A stretch of 64,000 bases of DNA from Fusicatenibacter saccharivorans (GCF_015557635.1 NZ_JADNOP010000003.1:203119-267118); one strand, 5' to 3'. Positions 51,554 through 62,180 are shown, counted from the stretch's first letter. The notes: generated by a model not told the origin, from the letters alone. Program-made: numbers and translations.

Positions 51554-52993
51554 TTATATATGCCCAGGTACGGCAGCATCAAACAGAGAAAGCTGCTGAT
51601 ACTGTTCCGGATGGGAAACCTCCCAGTTGGAGGCGGCTTCCTCTCCCGTGAGCTGCCGGGTCAGAAACTGCTGTTCCAGCCGCATGTGATACATCATTTT
51701 TCCCTCGCAGGTGATAAAATATTTGGCGCGTTTCAGTACCACACCGATCTTTTTCAGGTGCTCAAATGAAAGATGGGAGCTTCTGCGGCTCTTTAAAATC
51801 CGCATGGCCGATTTCGGCCCGATGCCGGGAACGCGCAGAAGGTCGGCATACTCAGCCGTGTTGATCTCCACCGGAAACAGCTCCATATGGCGCAGCGCCC
51901 AGTCGCATTTCGGGTCGAGCTGTGCATGAAAGTTCGGGTGGGCTTCATCGAGCAGTTCATCCGCCTGAAAACCGTAGAAGCGGAGCAGCCAGTCTGCCTG
52001 ATAAAGGCGGTGTTCCCGAAGAAGCGGCGGCTTGGTTTCACGTGAGGGCAGGGCGGAATCCTCGTTGACCGGAATGTAGGCGGAGTAAAAGACGCGCTTC
52101 AGGTCATACTGCTGGTAGAGAAGCTGTGAGGTGGAGAGAAGCTGGTAATCGTTTTCCTTTGTCGCACCGATGATCATCTGCGTGCTCTGACCGGCAGGAA
52201 CGAAGGGAGCAGAGCGTTCCTTTTCCGGCAGTGACCGCGCGGAGGAGGAAGAGATCCAGCCCAGATCGGCAGCGGAGGCGGAAATCTGCTTTCGTGTATC
52301 GAAAATGGAGTGGGAGAGATAGCGGTTTCCCGAGGAACGCTCTAAAAAAGCGCTTTTCCCTGCGGTCAGCCGGTAATCTACAATACCGGACTGGATCTGG
52401 CGCATGGGTTTTAAAATCGCTTTCTGTGTCTTCTGCGGGGCCAGTTTCTGCAGCCCTTCTCCGGTCGGGAGTTCCAGATTGACGCTCATGCGGTCGGCGA
52501 GATAGCCGGTCTTTTCGATCAGCTCGGCGGGTGCGCCCGGGATAGCTTTGACGTGGATGTAGCCGTTAAAGCGGTAACGATTACGTAAAAGATGCAGAGT
52601 GCGGTACATGAGCTCCATCGTATGGGCAGGATTTTTGCAGACGGCGGAACTTAAAAAGAGTCCCTCAATATAGTTTCGGCGATAAAATTCCGTGACGAGT
52701 GTACAGACCTCCTCCGGTGTAAACGTGGCGCGCTGCCGGTCATTCCCGGCGCGGTTGACGCAGTATTTACAGTCGTAGATACAGTCGTTGCTCTGCAGAA
52801 TTTTCAACAGAGAGATACAGCGTCCGTCGGAAGAAAAGCTGTGGCAGATACCGCAGGAGACCGAATTGCCGAGATGTCCCTGTTTTCCGGCACGGTTCAC
52901 ACCGCTGGAAGTGCACGCAACGTCGTATTTGGCCGCGTCAGCGAGAAGATTCAGCTTCTCGGAGAGAGAAAGTGTTTGTGATGATAACTGCAT
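51554..52993 (-). CDS. Radical SAM protein, putative DNA modification/repair (TIGR03916)
   Basis: A 479-residue radical-SAM enzyme predicted to act on DNA. The start MQLSSQTLSLSEKLNLLADAAKYDVACTSS follows GAAAGGAA. The cluster motif CIYDCKYCVNRAGND (Cys-x3-Cys-x2-Cys) is near residue 95; several further conserved cysteines precede it (CGICHSF). A C-terminal helix-hairpin-helix, LLRVPGIGPKSAMRILKSRR, suggests DNA binding. Paired with the TIGR03915 gene downstream. Two LexA/DinR boxes flank its promoter, so it should be DNA-damage inducible. Confidence 0.9.
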   Translation of the reverse strand: MQLSSQTLSLSEKLNLLADAAKYDVACTSSGVNRAGKQGHLGNSVSCGICHSFSSDGRCISLLKILQSNDCIYDCKYCVNRAGNDRQRATFTPEEVCTLVTEFYRRNYIEGLFLSSAVCKNPAHTMELMYRTLHLLRNRYRFNGYIHVKAIPGAPAELIEKTGYLADRMSVNLELPTGEGLQKLAPQKTQKAILKPMRQIQSGIVDYRLTAGKSAFLERSSGNRYLSHSIFDTRKQISASAADLGWISSSSARSLPEKERSAPFVPAGQSTQMIIGATKENDYQLLSTSQLLYQQYDLKRVFYSAYIPVNEDSALPSRETKPPLLREHRLYQADWLLRFYGFQADELLDEAHPNFHAQLDPKCDWALRHMELFPVEINTAEYADLLRVPGIGPKSAMRILKSRRSSHLSFEHLKKIGVVLKRAKYFITCEGKMMYHMRLEQQFLTRQLTGEEAASNWEVSHPEQYQQLSLFDAAVPGHI

Positions 52994-53035
52994 GGCAGAA
53001 AAATTCCTTTCTATGTCCAAATGAATACGAATAAA

Positions 53036-53049
53036 AGAACAACTGTTCG
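53036..53049. promoter_or_regulatory. LexA/DinR box 1 (downstream of the -10)
   Basis: AGAAC-AACT-GTTCG, matching the Firmicute SOS box CGAAC-N4-GTTCG at all but one end position. It lies just downstream of the predicted transcription start of the radical-SAM gene. Confidence 0.75.
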
Positions 53050-53057
53050 ATAAAAGA

Positions 53058-53086
53058 AGTGTAACACAAATCGAACGAATGTTCAA
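53058..53086 (-). promoter_or_regulatory. SOS-type promoter of the radical-SAM/TIGR03915 pair
   Basis: On the minus strand, TTGAAC (53081-53086), a 17-base spacer and TACACT (53058-53063). It sits between two LexA/DinR boxes. Confidence 0.7.
53072..53085. promoter_or_regulatory. LexA/DinR box 2 (over the -35)
   Basis: CGAAC-GAAT-GTTCA, one mismatch from the Firmicute SOS box. It overlaps the -35 element, so bound LexA would block polymerase. Confidence 0.8.
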
Positions 53087-53196
53087 GAGGAAAAATGAAA
53101 ATAGCACAAGAAAATACTGGAAGAAAAGAAACAGAATTCGATCCGGAAAAACGTGAACAGGAAACAGCAGGGAAAATTTCTGTTAGAAAAAAGTTG

Positions 53197-53242
53197 TACA
53201 AAAACAGCCGCACAGATCGGAAAAACAAATCTGTGCGGCTGT
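53197..53242 (-). terminator. Terminator of the small exporter gene
   Basis: ACAGCCGCACAGAT and ATCTGTGCGGCTGT pair perfectly around an 11-base loop; on the minus strand TTTTTGTAC follows. Confidence 0.85.
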
Positions 53243-53281
53243 AAGCCAAATTTTATGGAATTGAAACGGAAGCAGAGCCGT

Positions 53282-53761
53282 TTACGCCAGAAGCGCCCCA
53301 ATTGCCCCGAATACGCCGGAACTTGCAAGCAGCATGATGACGCTTGCGAGGAGAACACCGCCCATGACGGCGAGAACGCTGGTCTTAAAGTCCATATCGA
53401 GGATACTTGCGGCCAGTGTGCCGGTCCATGCGCCGGTTCCCGGGAGCGGGATGCCGACGAAGAGCAGCAGGGCAAGCGGAAGTCCGCGGCCGGCTTTTGC
53501 TTTCAGTTTTTCCCCGCCTTTTTCGCCTTTTTCCAGACACCAGGTGAAGAACTTTCCGATATACTTTTTATCACATCCCCAGACAAGAACCTTTCGAGCG
53601 AACAGGAAAATAATCGGAACCGGAAGCATATTTCCGATGACGGCGATCAGATAGGCAGGAAGCGTCGGAATATGGAAGGCTACCGCGTACGGAATCGCAC
53701 CACGCAGCTCGATGAGCGGAACCATGGAAATCAAAAATACAATCAGATATTTGGTAATCAT
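53282..53761 (-). CDS. Small multidrug export protein family membrane protein (COG2426)
   Basis: A 159-residue membrane protein with about four helices. It starts MITKYLIVFLISMVPLIELRGAIPYAVAF, the conserved opening of this family, with GVPLPGTG-type sequence VGIPLPGTGAWTGTLAA near residue 105. The ATG is preferred over the GTG two codons upstream because GAGAGG is then correctly spaced. Despite the family name, export activity is poorly established. Own promoter and terminator. Confidence 0.85.
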   Translation of the reverse strand: MITKYLIVFLISMVPLIELRGAIPYAVAFHIPTLPAYLIAVIGNMLPVPIIFLFARKVLVWGCDKKYIGKFFTWCLEKGEKGGEKLKAKAGRGLPLALLLFVGIPLPGTGAWTGTLAASILDMDFKTSVLAVMGGVLLASVIMLLASSGVFGAIGALLA

Positions 53762-53813
53762 ATACACCTCTCGTTTTTTACAAAATGTTATCGTTTCTTA
53801 GTGCAACGCTCTT

Positions 53814-53842
53814 ATTGTAGCGTGATGCCCGCCATTTGTCCA
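53814..53842 (-). promoter_or_regulatory. Promoter of the small exporter gene
   Basis: On the minus strand, TGGACA (53837-53842), 17-base spacer, TACAAT (53814-53819). Confidence 0.65.
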
Positions 53843-53924
53843 GTATAAAAAGAAAGAAAAGAGCGGGAGTAAAAGAAATCTTAAGAATTTCTGTATTTTT
53901 GTATAATTTTATAACCTTCAAAAT

Positions 53925-53953
53925 TTGAATTTTAGAAAACTGTATGTTAGAAT
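53925..53953 (+). promoter_or_regulatory. Promoter of the hisHF-ung-flippase operon
   Basis: TTGAAT at 53925-53930, 17-base spacer, TAGAAT at 53948-53953. The leader contains a perfect GCCCCC-AATGACA-GGGGGC hairpin at 53987-54005. No T-box or his-leader peptide is evident. Confidence 0.65.
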
Positions 53954-54039
53954 GAAGTGTACTGTTTGCAAAAGAACAGCAGAGATGCCCCCAATGACAG
54001 GGGGCGTGGACTGAAATGACAAACGAGGAGGACCCACCT

Positions 54040-54657
54040 ATGATTGCACTGATCGACTATGATGCCGGAAATATAAAAAGCGTGGAAAAAGCCTTTCAAA
54101 GCCTTGGAAAAGAGGTCGTACTGACCAGGGATCCAGAAGTATTAAAGCGCGCAGATCGCGTCGTTCTGCCGGGTGTCGGCAGTTTTGGAGATGCGATGGA
54201 AAATCTGAACCGCTATCATCTGGTACCGGTCATTCATGAAATCGTAGAAAAAGGGACTCCGTTTCTTGGAATCTGTCTCGGACTGCAGATCCTGTTTGAA
54301 CGCAGCGAGGAGAGCCCGGGCGTGGAAGGCCTTGGCCTGTTAAAAGGAGAAATCCTTCGGATTCCGGACAAAGAGGGCTTAAAGATTCCACACATGGGCT
54401 GGAATTCCATCCATCTGCAGAACGAGGGACGCTTATTCAAAGGCATCTCGCAGGAGTCTTACGTCTACTTTGTCCACTCCTATTATCTGAAAGCAGAAGA
54501 GGAGGAAATTATAAAAGCAACGACAGAGTACAGTACACACATCCATGCATCCGTGGAAAAAGGAAATCTGTTCGCCTGCCAGTTCCACCCGGAAAAGAGT
54601 TCAGATCTTGGACTTGCCATTCTGAAAAATTTTGCGGAAATTGGAGAGGAGGACTAA
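54040..54657 (+). CDS. hisH: Imidazole glycerol phosphate synthase subunit HisH
   Basis: Glutaminase subunit of the fifth step of histidine synthesis, supplying ammonia to HisF; the reaction also yields AICAR for purine synthesis. The start [19 protein letters not shown] follows GAGGAGG; the earlier in-frame ATG does not. The class I amidotransferase triad is visible: Cys in GICLGLQIL near residue 80 and His-Glu in QFHPEKS near 185. Length 205 is normal. It ends 3 bases before hisF. Confidence 0.97.
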   Translation: MIALIDYDAGNIKSVEKAFQSLGKEVVLTRDPEVLKRADRVVLPGVGSFGDAMENLNRYHLVPVIHEIVEKGTPFLGICLGLQILFERSEESPGVEGLGLLKGEILRIPDKEGLKIPHMGWNSIHLQNEGRLFKGISQESYVYFVHSYYLKAEEEEIIKATTEYSTHIHASVEKGNLFACQFHPEKSSDLGLAILKNFAEIGEED

Positions 54658-54660
54658 GCG

Positions 54661-55422
54661 ATGTTTACAAAACGAATTATCCCATGCCTGGATGTAAAAA
54701 ACGGAAGAGTCGTAAAAGGCGTTAATTTCGTCGATTTAAAAGATGCCGGAGACCCGGTGGAGATTGCAAAAGCGTATGACAAGGCAGGAGCCGATGAAGT
54801 TGTGTTCCTCGACATCACCGCTTCCTCCGATCAGAGAGGAACGGTCATCGATATGGTGCGCAAAGTAGCAGCAAACGTCTTCATCCCATTCACCGTCGGC
54901 GGCGGAATCCGTACCGTAGACGATTTCAAGATGCTGCTCCGCGAGGGAGCCGACAAAATTTCGATCAACTCCTCCGCAATCAACAATCCGCAGCTCATTG
55001 GCGATGCGGCGCAGAAATTTGGCAGCCAGTGCGTGGTCGTTGCGATCGATGCGAAGAAGAGAGCTGACGGAAGCGGCTGGAATATCTACAAAAACGGCGG
55101 CCGGATCGATGTCGGCATCGACGCCGTCGAGTGGGCGAAAAAAGCCGAGAGCCTCGGAGCCGGAGAAATTCTGCTCACCAGCATGGACTGCGACGGAACA
55201 AAGGCGGGATACGATATCGAGCTGACAAGAACGATCGCAGAGAGCGTCGGTATCCCGGTCATCGCATCCGGCGGCGCAGGAACGCTGGAGCATTTTTATG
55301 ATGCCTTAACCGAAGGAAAAGCCGATGCAGCCCTCGCCGCATCCCTGTTCCACTACAAAGAACTGGAAATTCGTGAAGTCAAAGAATATCTGGCAGGCCG
55401 TAATGTGCCGGTCCGCCTGTAA
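54661..55422 (+). CDS. hisF: Imidazole glycerol phosphate synthase subunit HisF
   Basis: Cyclase subunit, a TIM barrel of 253 residues. It opens [23 protein letters not shown], with catalytic Asp11 in PCLDVKNGR and the second catalytic Asp in [15 protein letters not shown]; phosphate-binding loops GGGIRTVDD and [11 protein letters not shown] are present. It follows hisH and precedes ung by 18 bases. No other histidine genes are in the window, so this pair is separated from any main his operon. Confidence 0.98.
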   Translation: MFTKRIIPCLDVKNGRVVKGVNFVDLKDAGDPVEIAKAYDKAGADEVVFLDITASSDQRGTVIDMVRKVAANVFIPFTVGGGIRTVDDFKMLLREGADKISINSSAINNPQLIGDAAQKFGSQCVVVAIDAKKRADGSGWNIYKNGGRIDVGIDAVEWAKKAESLGAGEILLTSMDCDGTKAGYDIELTRTIAESVGIPVIASGGAGTLEHFYDALTEGKADAALAASLFHYKELEIREVKEYLAGRNVPVRL

Positions 55423-55440
55423 AAGGAGGTAGAAAACGAT

Positions 55441-56133
55441 ATGCCGCCTCTTAGCGGAAGCTGGGCCAATGCCCTGAAAGGAGAATTCTCCAAAGATTAT
55501 TATAAAAAACTGTTTCAGACGGTGGGAGCGGAGTACAAAACCCACACGATTTACCCGCCGGCTGATGATATTTTCAATGCGTTCCACTTTACCCCGCTTG
55601 AGCAGGTAAAAGTGGTCATCCTGGGCCAGGATCCGTACCATGAGCCGGGACAGGCGCACGGGCTCTGCTTTTCTGTAAAACCAGAGGTAAGTATTCCGCC
55701 GTCCCTGGTCAACATTTACAAGGAACTTGAGGACGATCTGGGATGCTATATCCCGAACAACGGATATCTCGAAAAATGGGCACGGCAGGGTGTTTTAATG
55801 CTGAATACAGTGCTGACTGTACGTGCACATCAGGCAAATTCCCACAAGGAAATCGGCTGGGAGCAGTTCACCGACGCGGCAATCAAAGTGCTCGCCGAGC
55901 AGGACCGCCCGATGGTATTTATACTCTGGGGAAGACCGGCACAGCGCAAAAAAGAGATGATCCACAATCCGAAGCATCTGGTGCTGATGTCCGCTCATCC
56001 GAGCCCGCTTTCTGCATACCGCGGATTTTTCGGCAGCCACCCGTTTTCCAGAACGAATGAATATCTGGAGGAAAACGGTCTTGCGCCGATTGACTGGCAG
56101 ATCGAAAATGTAATCCGGGGAGCGAAAGAATGA
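55441..56133 (+). CDS. ung: Uracil-DNA glycosylase (family 1)
   Basis: Removes uracil from DNA at the start of base excision repair. The 230 residues carry the water-activating motif GQDPYHEPGQAHG (catalytic Asp64), the uracil-binding Asn region MLNTVLTVRAHQANSH, and the minor-groove loop HPSPLSAYRGFFG (His186). AAAGGAGG precedes the start. It sits in a his-ung-flippase transcription unit and overlaps the next gene by 4 bases (ATGA). Confidence 0.97.
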   Translation: MPPLSGSWANALKGEFSKDYYKKLFQTVGAEYKTHTIYPPADDIFNAFHFTPLEQVKVVILGQDPYHEPGQAHGLCFSVKPEVSIPPSLVNIYKELEDDLGCYIPNNGYLEKWARQGVLMLNTVLTVRAHQANSHKEIGWEQFTDAAIKVLAEQDRPMVFILWGRPAQRKKEMIHNPKHLVLMSAHPSPLSAYRGFFGSHPFSRTNEYLEENGLAPIDWQIENVIRGAKE

Positions 56134-57755
56134 GTAAAAAGAAAAATACGTTACTGAGAAATACTTCTATTTTAATGGCCGCAACGATTATCTCGCGTGT
56201 GATCGGCCTGCTGTACCGGTCACCGCTCGGCGAAACCATTGGAAATGAGGGACTTGGCTATTACAGTACAGCGAGCAATCTGTATACGATCCTGCTGCTG
56301 ATCTCGTCCTACAGTATTCCGATGGCAGTATCGAAAATCGTATCCGAACGCCTGGCATTAAAAGAGTACCGGAATGCACACCGCGTTTTCCGCGGAGCCC
56401 TCCTTTATGCCGTAATCGTGGGAGGAATCGCTGCACTGGTGGCGTTTTTCGGCGGAAAATTCCTTCTGCCGTATAACCAGCAGAATGCACTCCTTGCCTT
56501 ACGCGTACTGGCGCCGACCATCTTTTTCTCGGCTGTTCTCGGCGTTCTGCGCGGTTACTTCCAGGCCCACAGCACGATGATGCCGACCTCGATCTCACAG
56601 ATCATCGAGCAGGTATTCAACGCCGCATTCAGTATTGGCGCCGCCTGGTTCTTCATCCAGCAGTTCGCGACAAACGATACCGAACATGCCAAATTCGGTG
56701 CCGCCGGCGGAACCCTCGGAACAGGAGCCGGTGTTCTGGCAGGCCTCTGCTTTATGCTGATCGTTTACGGCGTAAACCGGAAAACAATTCTGCGGAAAGC
56801 TGCCAAAGACACACATCACCGTGAAGAATCCTACCGTGAAATTTTCCAGGTCCTTTTCCTGATGGTAACGCCGGTCATCTTTACGACCTTTATTTACAAC
56901 TGCAACGCTTACCTGGACAACTACCTGTTCTTCACCATCCTCGGATGGCACGGTGAAAACCAGAAAGCACTGAACGCTGCATACGGAGAGTTCTCCAACT
57001 ACTACGTCACCCTGATCAACGTTCCGCTTGCCATGGCAAGTGCATCTGCATCCGCCATGATGCCGGAGGTGTCCTCCTGCTATGCAACCGGTGACCTTGA
57101 TGAGGCAAACGACAAAATCCTCGAGACCATCCGCCTGACGATGTTCATCTCCATCCCGGCAGCCGTCGGCCTTGGCGTACTCGCATTCCCGATCACAGGA
57201 GTCCTGTTCCCGTCAAGCTCCAGCCTTTCCGGAAAACTGCTGATGATGGGCGCCGTTTCGGTCGTATTCTCGGCCCTGTCCACCATCACCAACAGCGTCC
57301 TGCAGTCCATCGGCCAGCAGAAAAAAGCCCTGCACAACGCTGCCATTTCCCTTGGAATGGATCTTGCCATCCTGGCTTTGATTCTCGCAGTATTCCCGAA
57401 GACAAATATCTATGCCGTTGTCTTCGCAGGAATCCTGTTCTCGCTGAGCATGTGCGTATTGAATAACCTTTCGATCCGCAAACACCTGAACTTCCGCAAC
57501 GAGTTCAAAAACACCTACGTAAAACCATTGATCGCAGCCGCCATCATGGGAGTCGTAACCTGGGTTGTTTACTACGGCCTCTTTGCCATCACCAAACGCC
57601 CGTCCATCAGCATGCTGATCGCGATTCTGATCGCCATTGTCGTCTACCTGATCGCCTTCGTCGTCGTAACCGGCACAACCGAAGCCGAAATGCGCCGCAT
57701 GCCAATGGGAACCAAACTGGTAAAAGTCCTGCGTATTCTGCGGATTTACCGTTAA
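56130..57755 (+). CDS. SpoVB/MurJ-family polysaccharide or lipid II flippase
   Basis: Membrane protein of 541 residues and about 14 helices of the MVF/MOP superfamily. The N-terminus LLRNTSILMAATIISRVIGLLYRSPLGETIGNEGLGYYSTASNLY is typical of SpoVB/YtgP-type putative peptidoglycan-precursor flippases of Firmicutes. Mid-region VIFTTFIYNCNAYLDNYLF and APASA-like charged loops fit. It could serve spore cortex synthesis (SpoVB) or vegetative growth (YtgP/MurJ-like); sequence alone does not separate them. Coupled to ung by a 4-base overlap. Confidence 0.9.
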   Translation: MSKKKNTLLRNTSILMAATIISRVIGLLYRSPLGETIGNEGLGYYSTASNLYTILLLISSYSIPMAVSKIVSERLALKEYRNAHRVFRGALLYAVIVGGIAALVAFFGGKFLLPYNQQNALLALRVLAPTIFFSAVLGVLRGYFQAHSTMMPTSISQIIEQVFNAAFSIGAAWFFIQQFATNDTEHAKFGAAGGTLGTGAGVLAGLCFMLIVYGVNRKTILRKAAKDTHHREESYREIFQVLFLMVTPVIFTTFIYNCNAYLDNYLFFTILGWHGENQKALNAAYGEFSNYYVTLINVPLAMASASASAMMPEVSSCYATGDLDEANDKILETIRLTMFISIPAAVGLGVLAFPITGVLFPSSSSLSGKLLMMGAVSVVFSALSTITNSVLQSIGQQKKALHNAAISLGMDLAILALILAVFPKTNIYAVVFAGILFSLSMCVLNNLSIRKHLNFRNEFKNTYVKPLIAAAIMGVVTWVVYYGLFAITKRPSISMLIAILIAIVVYLIAFVVVTGTTEAEMRRMPMGTKLVKVLRILRIYR

Positions 57756-57779
57756 AAACAACAAAACAAAAGCAAAACG

Positions 57780-57831
57780 AATCCCCGGCCGGAAAGCCTT
57801 GATAACAGCTTTCCGGCCGGGGATTTATTTT
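57780..57831. terminator. Bidirectional terminator
   Basis: AATCCCCGGCCGGAAAGC and GCTTTCCGGCCGGGGATT pair perfectly around CTTGATAACA; T-rich on both strands. It separates the converging flippase and dehydratase-like genes. Confidence 0.93.
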
Positions 57832-57858
57832 GATGTTCAGAAAATATATTATGTAATT

Positions 57859-60800
57859 TTACGCGTCTTTCTCGCCATTTGGCTCCTGCTTCAGGTTCTT
57901 ATTCGCAGTAGAAAGCATCAGCTTAATACGATTGAGCTGGTTAACCTCCGAAGCACCCGGATCGTAGTCAACCGCCACAATATTCGCCTTCGGATACTCC
58001 TTGCGGATCGCCTTAATAACACCCTTGCCGACAATATGGTTCGGCAGGCACGCGAACGGCTGGATGCAGACGATATTGTAAACATCGCTGTGGATCAGCT
58101 CCATCATCTCGCCGGTCAGGAACCATCCCTCACCAGTCTGGTTGCCGCAGGAGACGATCGGAGAAGCATATTTGGCCAGATCCCGTACGTCAGCCGGCGG
58201 ATCAAAATGCTCACTCTTCTTGAACTCTGCAACAGCCGCACTCCGTAGCCAGTTGATCAGCTTGATACCCGTATTTCCGAGCATCGAAGAACTCTTCTTG
58301 AAGCCAAGGTGCTCCACCTTGAAATTCGTATTGTAGAAGCAGTAGCAGAAGAAATCAATCAGATCCGGCACAACCGGCTCCGCACCTTCACTTTCGAGCA
58401 GCTCCGCCAGATGGTTATTCGCCGCCGGAAGGAACTTAACGAGAATCTCGCCGACAATACCAACGCGAGGTTTCTTCTCATCCGTAATCGGAATATGGTC
58501 AAAGTCGCGGATCATTGTGCGGCAGATCTGTTTAAACCGGGTATGGCTCAGGTGTTTGGAAGAAATGAAATCAATACAGATTTTCTCCCATTTTTTGTGA
58601 ATCCGGTCTGTCGTTCCCTTTTTCTGCTCATAAGGACGCATCCGGTAAATACATTTCATCATGATATCGCCGAATTCTGCTGCATAGCAGAGACGAATCG
58701 CAAGATCCGGCGTGATCTTGAAGCCCGGATTTTCCTCCAGACCGCTCAAGTTAATCGAGATGACCGGAATCTGCGTCATATCGGCCTTCTCCAGCGCACG
58801 GCGGATAAATCCGATATAGTTGGAAGCACGGCAGCCGCCGCCGGTCTGACTCATGATGACGGCTACTTTATTCAGGTCATACTTGCCGGAGAGCAGAGCC
58901 TGCATAATCTGTCCGACTACCATCAGAGACGGATAGCAGGCATCGTTATTTACGTATTTCAGGCCGACATCAACCGCCTCTTTGTTGTCATTTGGAAGCA
59001 CTTCCAGATGGTATCCGGCAGCATTGAATGCAGGCTGCAGAATCGAGAAGTGGATCGGTGACATCTGCGGGCAGAGGATCGTGTAATCTTTGCGCATCTC
59101 TTTTGTGAAGACCGGCTTCTGGATCGAGGATGGAACAATCTCACGTACCGCCTGTTTGCGGTCATGTGCACGCAGAGCGGCGAGCAGAGAACGGACACGG
59201 ATTCTGGCAGCGCCGAGGTTGTTGACCTCATCGATCTTCAGGCAGGTATAAATTTTACCGCTTCTGGTCAGAATTTCGTAAACCTGATCGGTTGTAACGG
59301 CATCCAGACCGCAGCCGAACGAGTTCAGCTGAATCAGGTCAAGATCGTCGCGTGTCTTTACATAGTTTGCAGCTGCATACAGACGGGTGTGGTACATCCA
59401 CTGGTCATTGACACGGAGCGGACGCTCGAGCGGTGCCAGATGGGAAACAGAGTCCTCCGTCAGCACGCACAGTCCGTAGGAGTTGATCATATCCGGGATA
59501 CCGTGATGGATTTCCGGATCGATGTGGTATGGACGGCCGGCAAGCACGATGCCTCTGCGTCCGGTTTCTTTCATATACTGAAGCGTTTCCTCGCCTTTTT
59601 TCTGCATATCGCGTCTTGCAGCACCAAGCTCTTCCCATCCGGCATGAACAGCAGCACGGACTTCATCCTCCGGCAGACCGGAGAACTCTTTGACAAGACC
59701 ATCGGCAAGCACCTTTTCACTCGTAAACGCAAGGAACGGATTGCGGAACGTAATGGAATCGTCCTGCAGCTCGTCCACGTTGTTTTTGATATTTTCCGCA
59801 TACGAGGTAACGATCGGGCAGTTGTAGTGGTTGATGGCTTCCGGGAACTCGGTGCGCTCGTACGGGATACACGGGTAGAAGATGAACTTCACACCGTGGC
59901 GTAAGAGCCAGGTCACATGGCCGTGCGCCAGTTTGGCCGGATAGCACTCGGATTCACTTGGAATCGACTCAATACCGAGCTCGTAGATCTTGCGGCTCGA
60001 GGTCGGAGAGAGTACCACGCGGTATTTCAGCTGCGTAAAGAAGGTGTACCAGAACGGATAATTCTCAAACATATTGAGGACTCTCGGAATGCCGACCTCT
60101 CCGCGGATCGCTTCATCCTGCGGCAGCGGCTGGTAGCCGAAGATCCGTTTGTATTTGTATTCGAACAGGTTCGGAATATGATCTTTGTTTTTCTCTTTTC
60201 CGATACCGCGCTCGCAGCGGTTTCCGCTGATGTACTGACGGCCGCCGGAGAATTTGTTGATGGTCAGACGGCAGCTGTTCGTACATCCCTTACAGTTTGC
60301 CATCGTGGTCGAATATTTCAGCTCGTTGATCTTTTCAATGGAGAGCATCGTGGTCTCCTGATCGGCGGAGTAGCGCTCTCTTGCGATCAGTGCCGCACCG
60401 AACGCACCCATGATGCCGGCGATGTCCGGGCGGATGGCTTCGCAGTTGGCGATCCGCTCAAAGCTTCGGAGAACAGCGTCGTTGTAGAACGTACCGCCCT
60501 GTACGACGATGTGGCGTCCCAGCTCGGTGGCATCCGAAACTTTAATTACCTTATATAATGCGTTTTTAATAACGGAGCAGGCAAGTCCGGCAGAAATATC
60601 GGCGACGGATGCGCCCTCTTTCTGCGCCTGTTTTACCTTGGAATTCATAAATACGGTACAGCGGGTACCAAGATCGATCGGGTGTTTTGCAAACAGCGCC
60701 TCATGCGCGAAATCCTGCACGCTGTAGTTCAGGGACTGCGCGAACGTCTCGATGAAGGAACCGCAGCCGGAGGAACATGCCTCGTTCAGCTGTACGCTGT

Positions 60801-62112
60801 CTACGGTGCCGTTTTTGATCTTGATGCACTTCATATCCTGGCCGCCGATGTCGAGAATACAGTCGACTTCCGGATCGAAGAATGCGGCAGCGTAATAATG
60901 GGAAATCGTCTCTACCTCACCCTCGTCCAGCATCAGTGCAGCTTTGATGAGCGCCTCGCCGTAACCGGTCGAACAGGACCAGGCGATCTGTGCGGAATCC
61001 GGCAGTTTGGAGTAGATCTCCTGGATCGCGCGGATCGATGTGCCGAGCGGATTTCCGTGGTTGTTGCTGTAGAAGGAATAGAGAAGAGCACCGTCTTCGC
61101 CGACGAGTGCAGCTTTGGTCGTCGTGGAACCGGCATCAATACCGAGATAGCAGTTTCCTTCGTAGGTGGAAAGATCGGCGGTCACGACGTTGTTGACACT
61201 CTGGCGCGCCAGAAATTCGTCATACTCGGCCTGATCTTTAAACAGCGGCTCAAGACGGGCAACCTCAAAATCGATAGCAACTTTCTCTTCGAGCCGTTTT
61301 TTCAGTGCGAGAAGGGAAATCTCGGTTTTTCCGTCTGCATTCATCGCAGAACCGATGGCTGCAAACAGGTGGGAGTTGTCCGGTACGATTGTATGCTCGT
61401 CATCCAGTTTTAAGGTACGGACGAATGCTGTCTTTAATTCCGAGAGGAAGTGCAGCGGGCCGCCGAGAAAGGCAACGTGGCCGCGGATCGGTTTACCGCA
61501 GGCAAGACCAGAAATGGTCTGGTTGACAACTGCCTGGAAAATGGAAGCGGAAAGATCCTCTTTTGTTGCACCGTCGTTGATGAGCGGCTGGATATCGGTT
61601 TTTGCGAATACACCGCAGCGTGCTGCGATCGGATAAATCGCCTGGTAATGCTTCGCGTATTCGTTGAGTCCGGTTGCATCGGTCTGCAGAAGAGAAGCCA
61701 TCTGGTCGATGAAAGAACCGGTGCCGCCGGCGCAGATACCGTTCATACGCTGCTCCACATTGCCGCCCTCAAAATAGATGATCTTGGCATCCTCACCGCC
61801 GAGCTCGATGGCAACGTCGGTCTGCGGAGCGAGTGCTTTTAACGAAGTGGAAACCGCGATAACTTCCTGCGTGAACGGGATGCCGAGGTGGTTGGCAAGC
61901 GCAAGTCCGCCGGAACCGGTGATGACCGGCTGCAGGGTCAGTTCGCCCAGCTTTTCGTGTGCTTCCCCGAGCAGGTGGGCAAGGGTTTCCTGAATGTTTG
62001 CAAAATGGCGCTCGTAATCGGCAAAGAGAAGCTGGTTCTCTTCGTCGAGGATCGCAATTTTAACAGTGGTGGAACCGATGTCGATTCCGAGAGTATATTT
62101 TTTATCAGTCAT
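57859..62112 (-). CDS. Fused double-activase 2-hydroxyacyl-CoA dehydratase-like protein
   Basis: A 1417-residue protein. It contains two full BcrA/BadF/HgdC-type ASKHA activase domains, starting [15 protein letters not shown] (residue 6) and [17 protein letters not shown] (about 325), each with cluster cysteines (ICAGGTGSF with [16 protein letters not shown] with RCTVFMN). A DUF2229-type region ([15 protein letters not shown]) and an HgdB-like C-terminal region ([30 protein letters not shown]) follow. Such ATP-driven activases inject low-potential electrons into HgdB-type clusters. Substrate unknown; the fused architecture is known in Clostridia but uncharacterised. Own promoter; AAAGGAG precedes the ATG. 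Confidence 0.9.
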   Translation of the reverse strand: MTDKKYTLGIDIGSTTVKIAILDEENQLLFADYERHFANIQETLAHLLGEAHEKLGELTLQPVITGSGGLALANHLGIPFTQEVIAVSTSLKALAPQTDVAIELGGEDAKIIYFEGGNVEQRMNGICAGGTGSFIDQMASLLQTDATGLNEYAKHYQAIYPIAARCGVFAKTDIQPLINDGATKEDLSASIFQAVVNQTISGLACGKPIRGHVAFLGGPLHFLSELKTAFVRTLKLDDEHTIVPDNSHLFAAIGSAMNADGKTEISLLALKKRLEEKVAIDFEVARLEPLFKDQAEYDEFLARQSVNNVVTADLSTYEGNCYLGIDAGSTTTKAALVGEDGALLYSFYSNNHGNPLGTSIRAIQEIYSKLPDSAQIAWSCSTGYGEALIKAALMLDEGEVETISHYYAAAFFDPEVDCILDIGGQDMKCIKIKNGTVDSVQLNEACSSGCGSFIETFAQSLNYSVQDFAHEALFAKHPIDLGTRCTVFMNSKVKQAQKEGASVADISAGLACSVIKNALYKVIKVSDATELGRHIVVQGGTFYNDAVLRSFERIANCEAIRPDIAGIMGAFGAALIARERYSADQETTMLSIEKINELKYSTTMANCKGCTNSCRLTINKFSGGRQYISGNRCERGIGKEKNKDHIPNLFEYKYKRIFGYQPLPQDEAIRGEVGIPRVLNMFENYPFWYTFFTQLKYRVVLSPTSSRKIYELGIESIPSESECYPAKLAHGHVTWLLRHGVKFIFYPCIPYERTEFPEAINHYNCPIVTSYAENIKNNVDELQDDSITFRNPFLAFTSEKVLADGLVKEFSGLPEDEVRAAVHAGWEELGAARRDMQKKGEETLQYMKETGRRGIVLAGRPYHIDPEIHHGIPDMINSYGLCVLTEDSVSHLAPLERPLRVNDQWMYHTRLYAAANYVKTRDDLDLIQLNSFGCGLDAVTTDQVYEILTRSGKIYTCLKIDEVNNLGAARIRVRSLLAALRAHDRKQAVREIVPSSIQKPVFTKEMRKDYTILCPQMSPIHFSILQPAFNAAGYHLEVLPNDNKEAVDVGLKYVNNDACYPSLMVVGQIMQALLSGKYDLNKVAVIMSQTGGGCRASNYIGFIRRALEKADMTQIPVISINLSGLEENPGFKITPDLAIRLCYAAEFGDIMMKCIYRMRPYEQKKGTTDRIHKKWEKICIDFISSKHLSHTRFKQICRTMIRDFDHIPITDEKKPRVGIVGEILVKFLPAANNHLAELLESEGAEPVVPDLIDFFCYCFYNTNFKVEHLGFKKSSSMLGNTGIKLINWLRSAAVAEFKKSEHFDPPADVRDLAKYASPIVSCGNQTGEGWFLTGEMMELIHSDVYNIVCIQPFACLPNHIVGKGVIKAIRKEYPKANIVAVDYDPGASEVNQLNRIKLMLSTANKNLKQEPNGEKDA

Positions 62113-62151
62113 GAATCAAACTCCTTTTATAATAAGAAACAATCTCAACAC

Positions 62152-62180
62152 ATTATACGACAAAAAATAAGGAAATACAA
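62152..62180 (-). promoter_or_regulatory. Promoter of the double-activase gene
   Basis: On the minus strand, TTGTAT (62175-62180), 17-base spacer, TATAAT (62152-62157). Confidence 0.75.
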
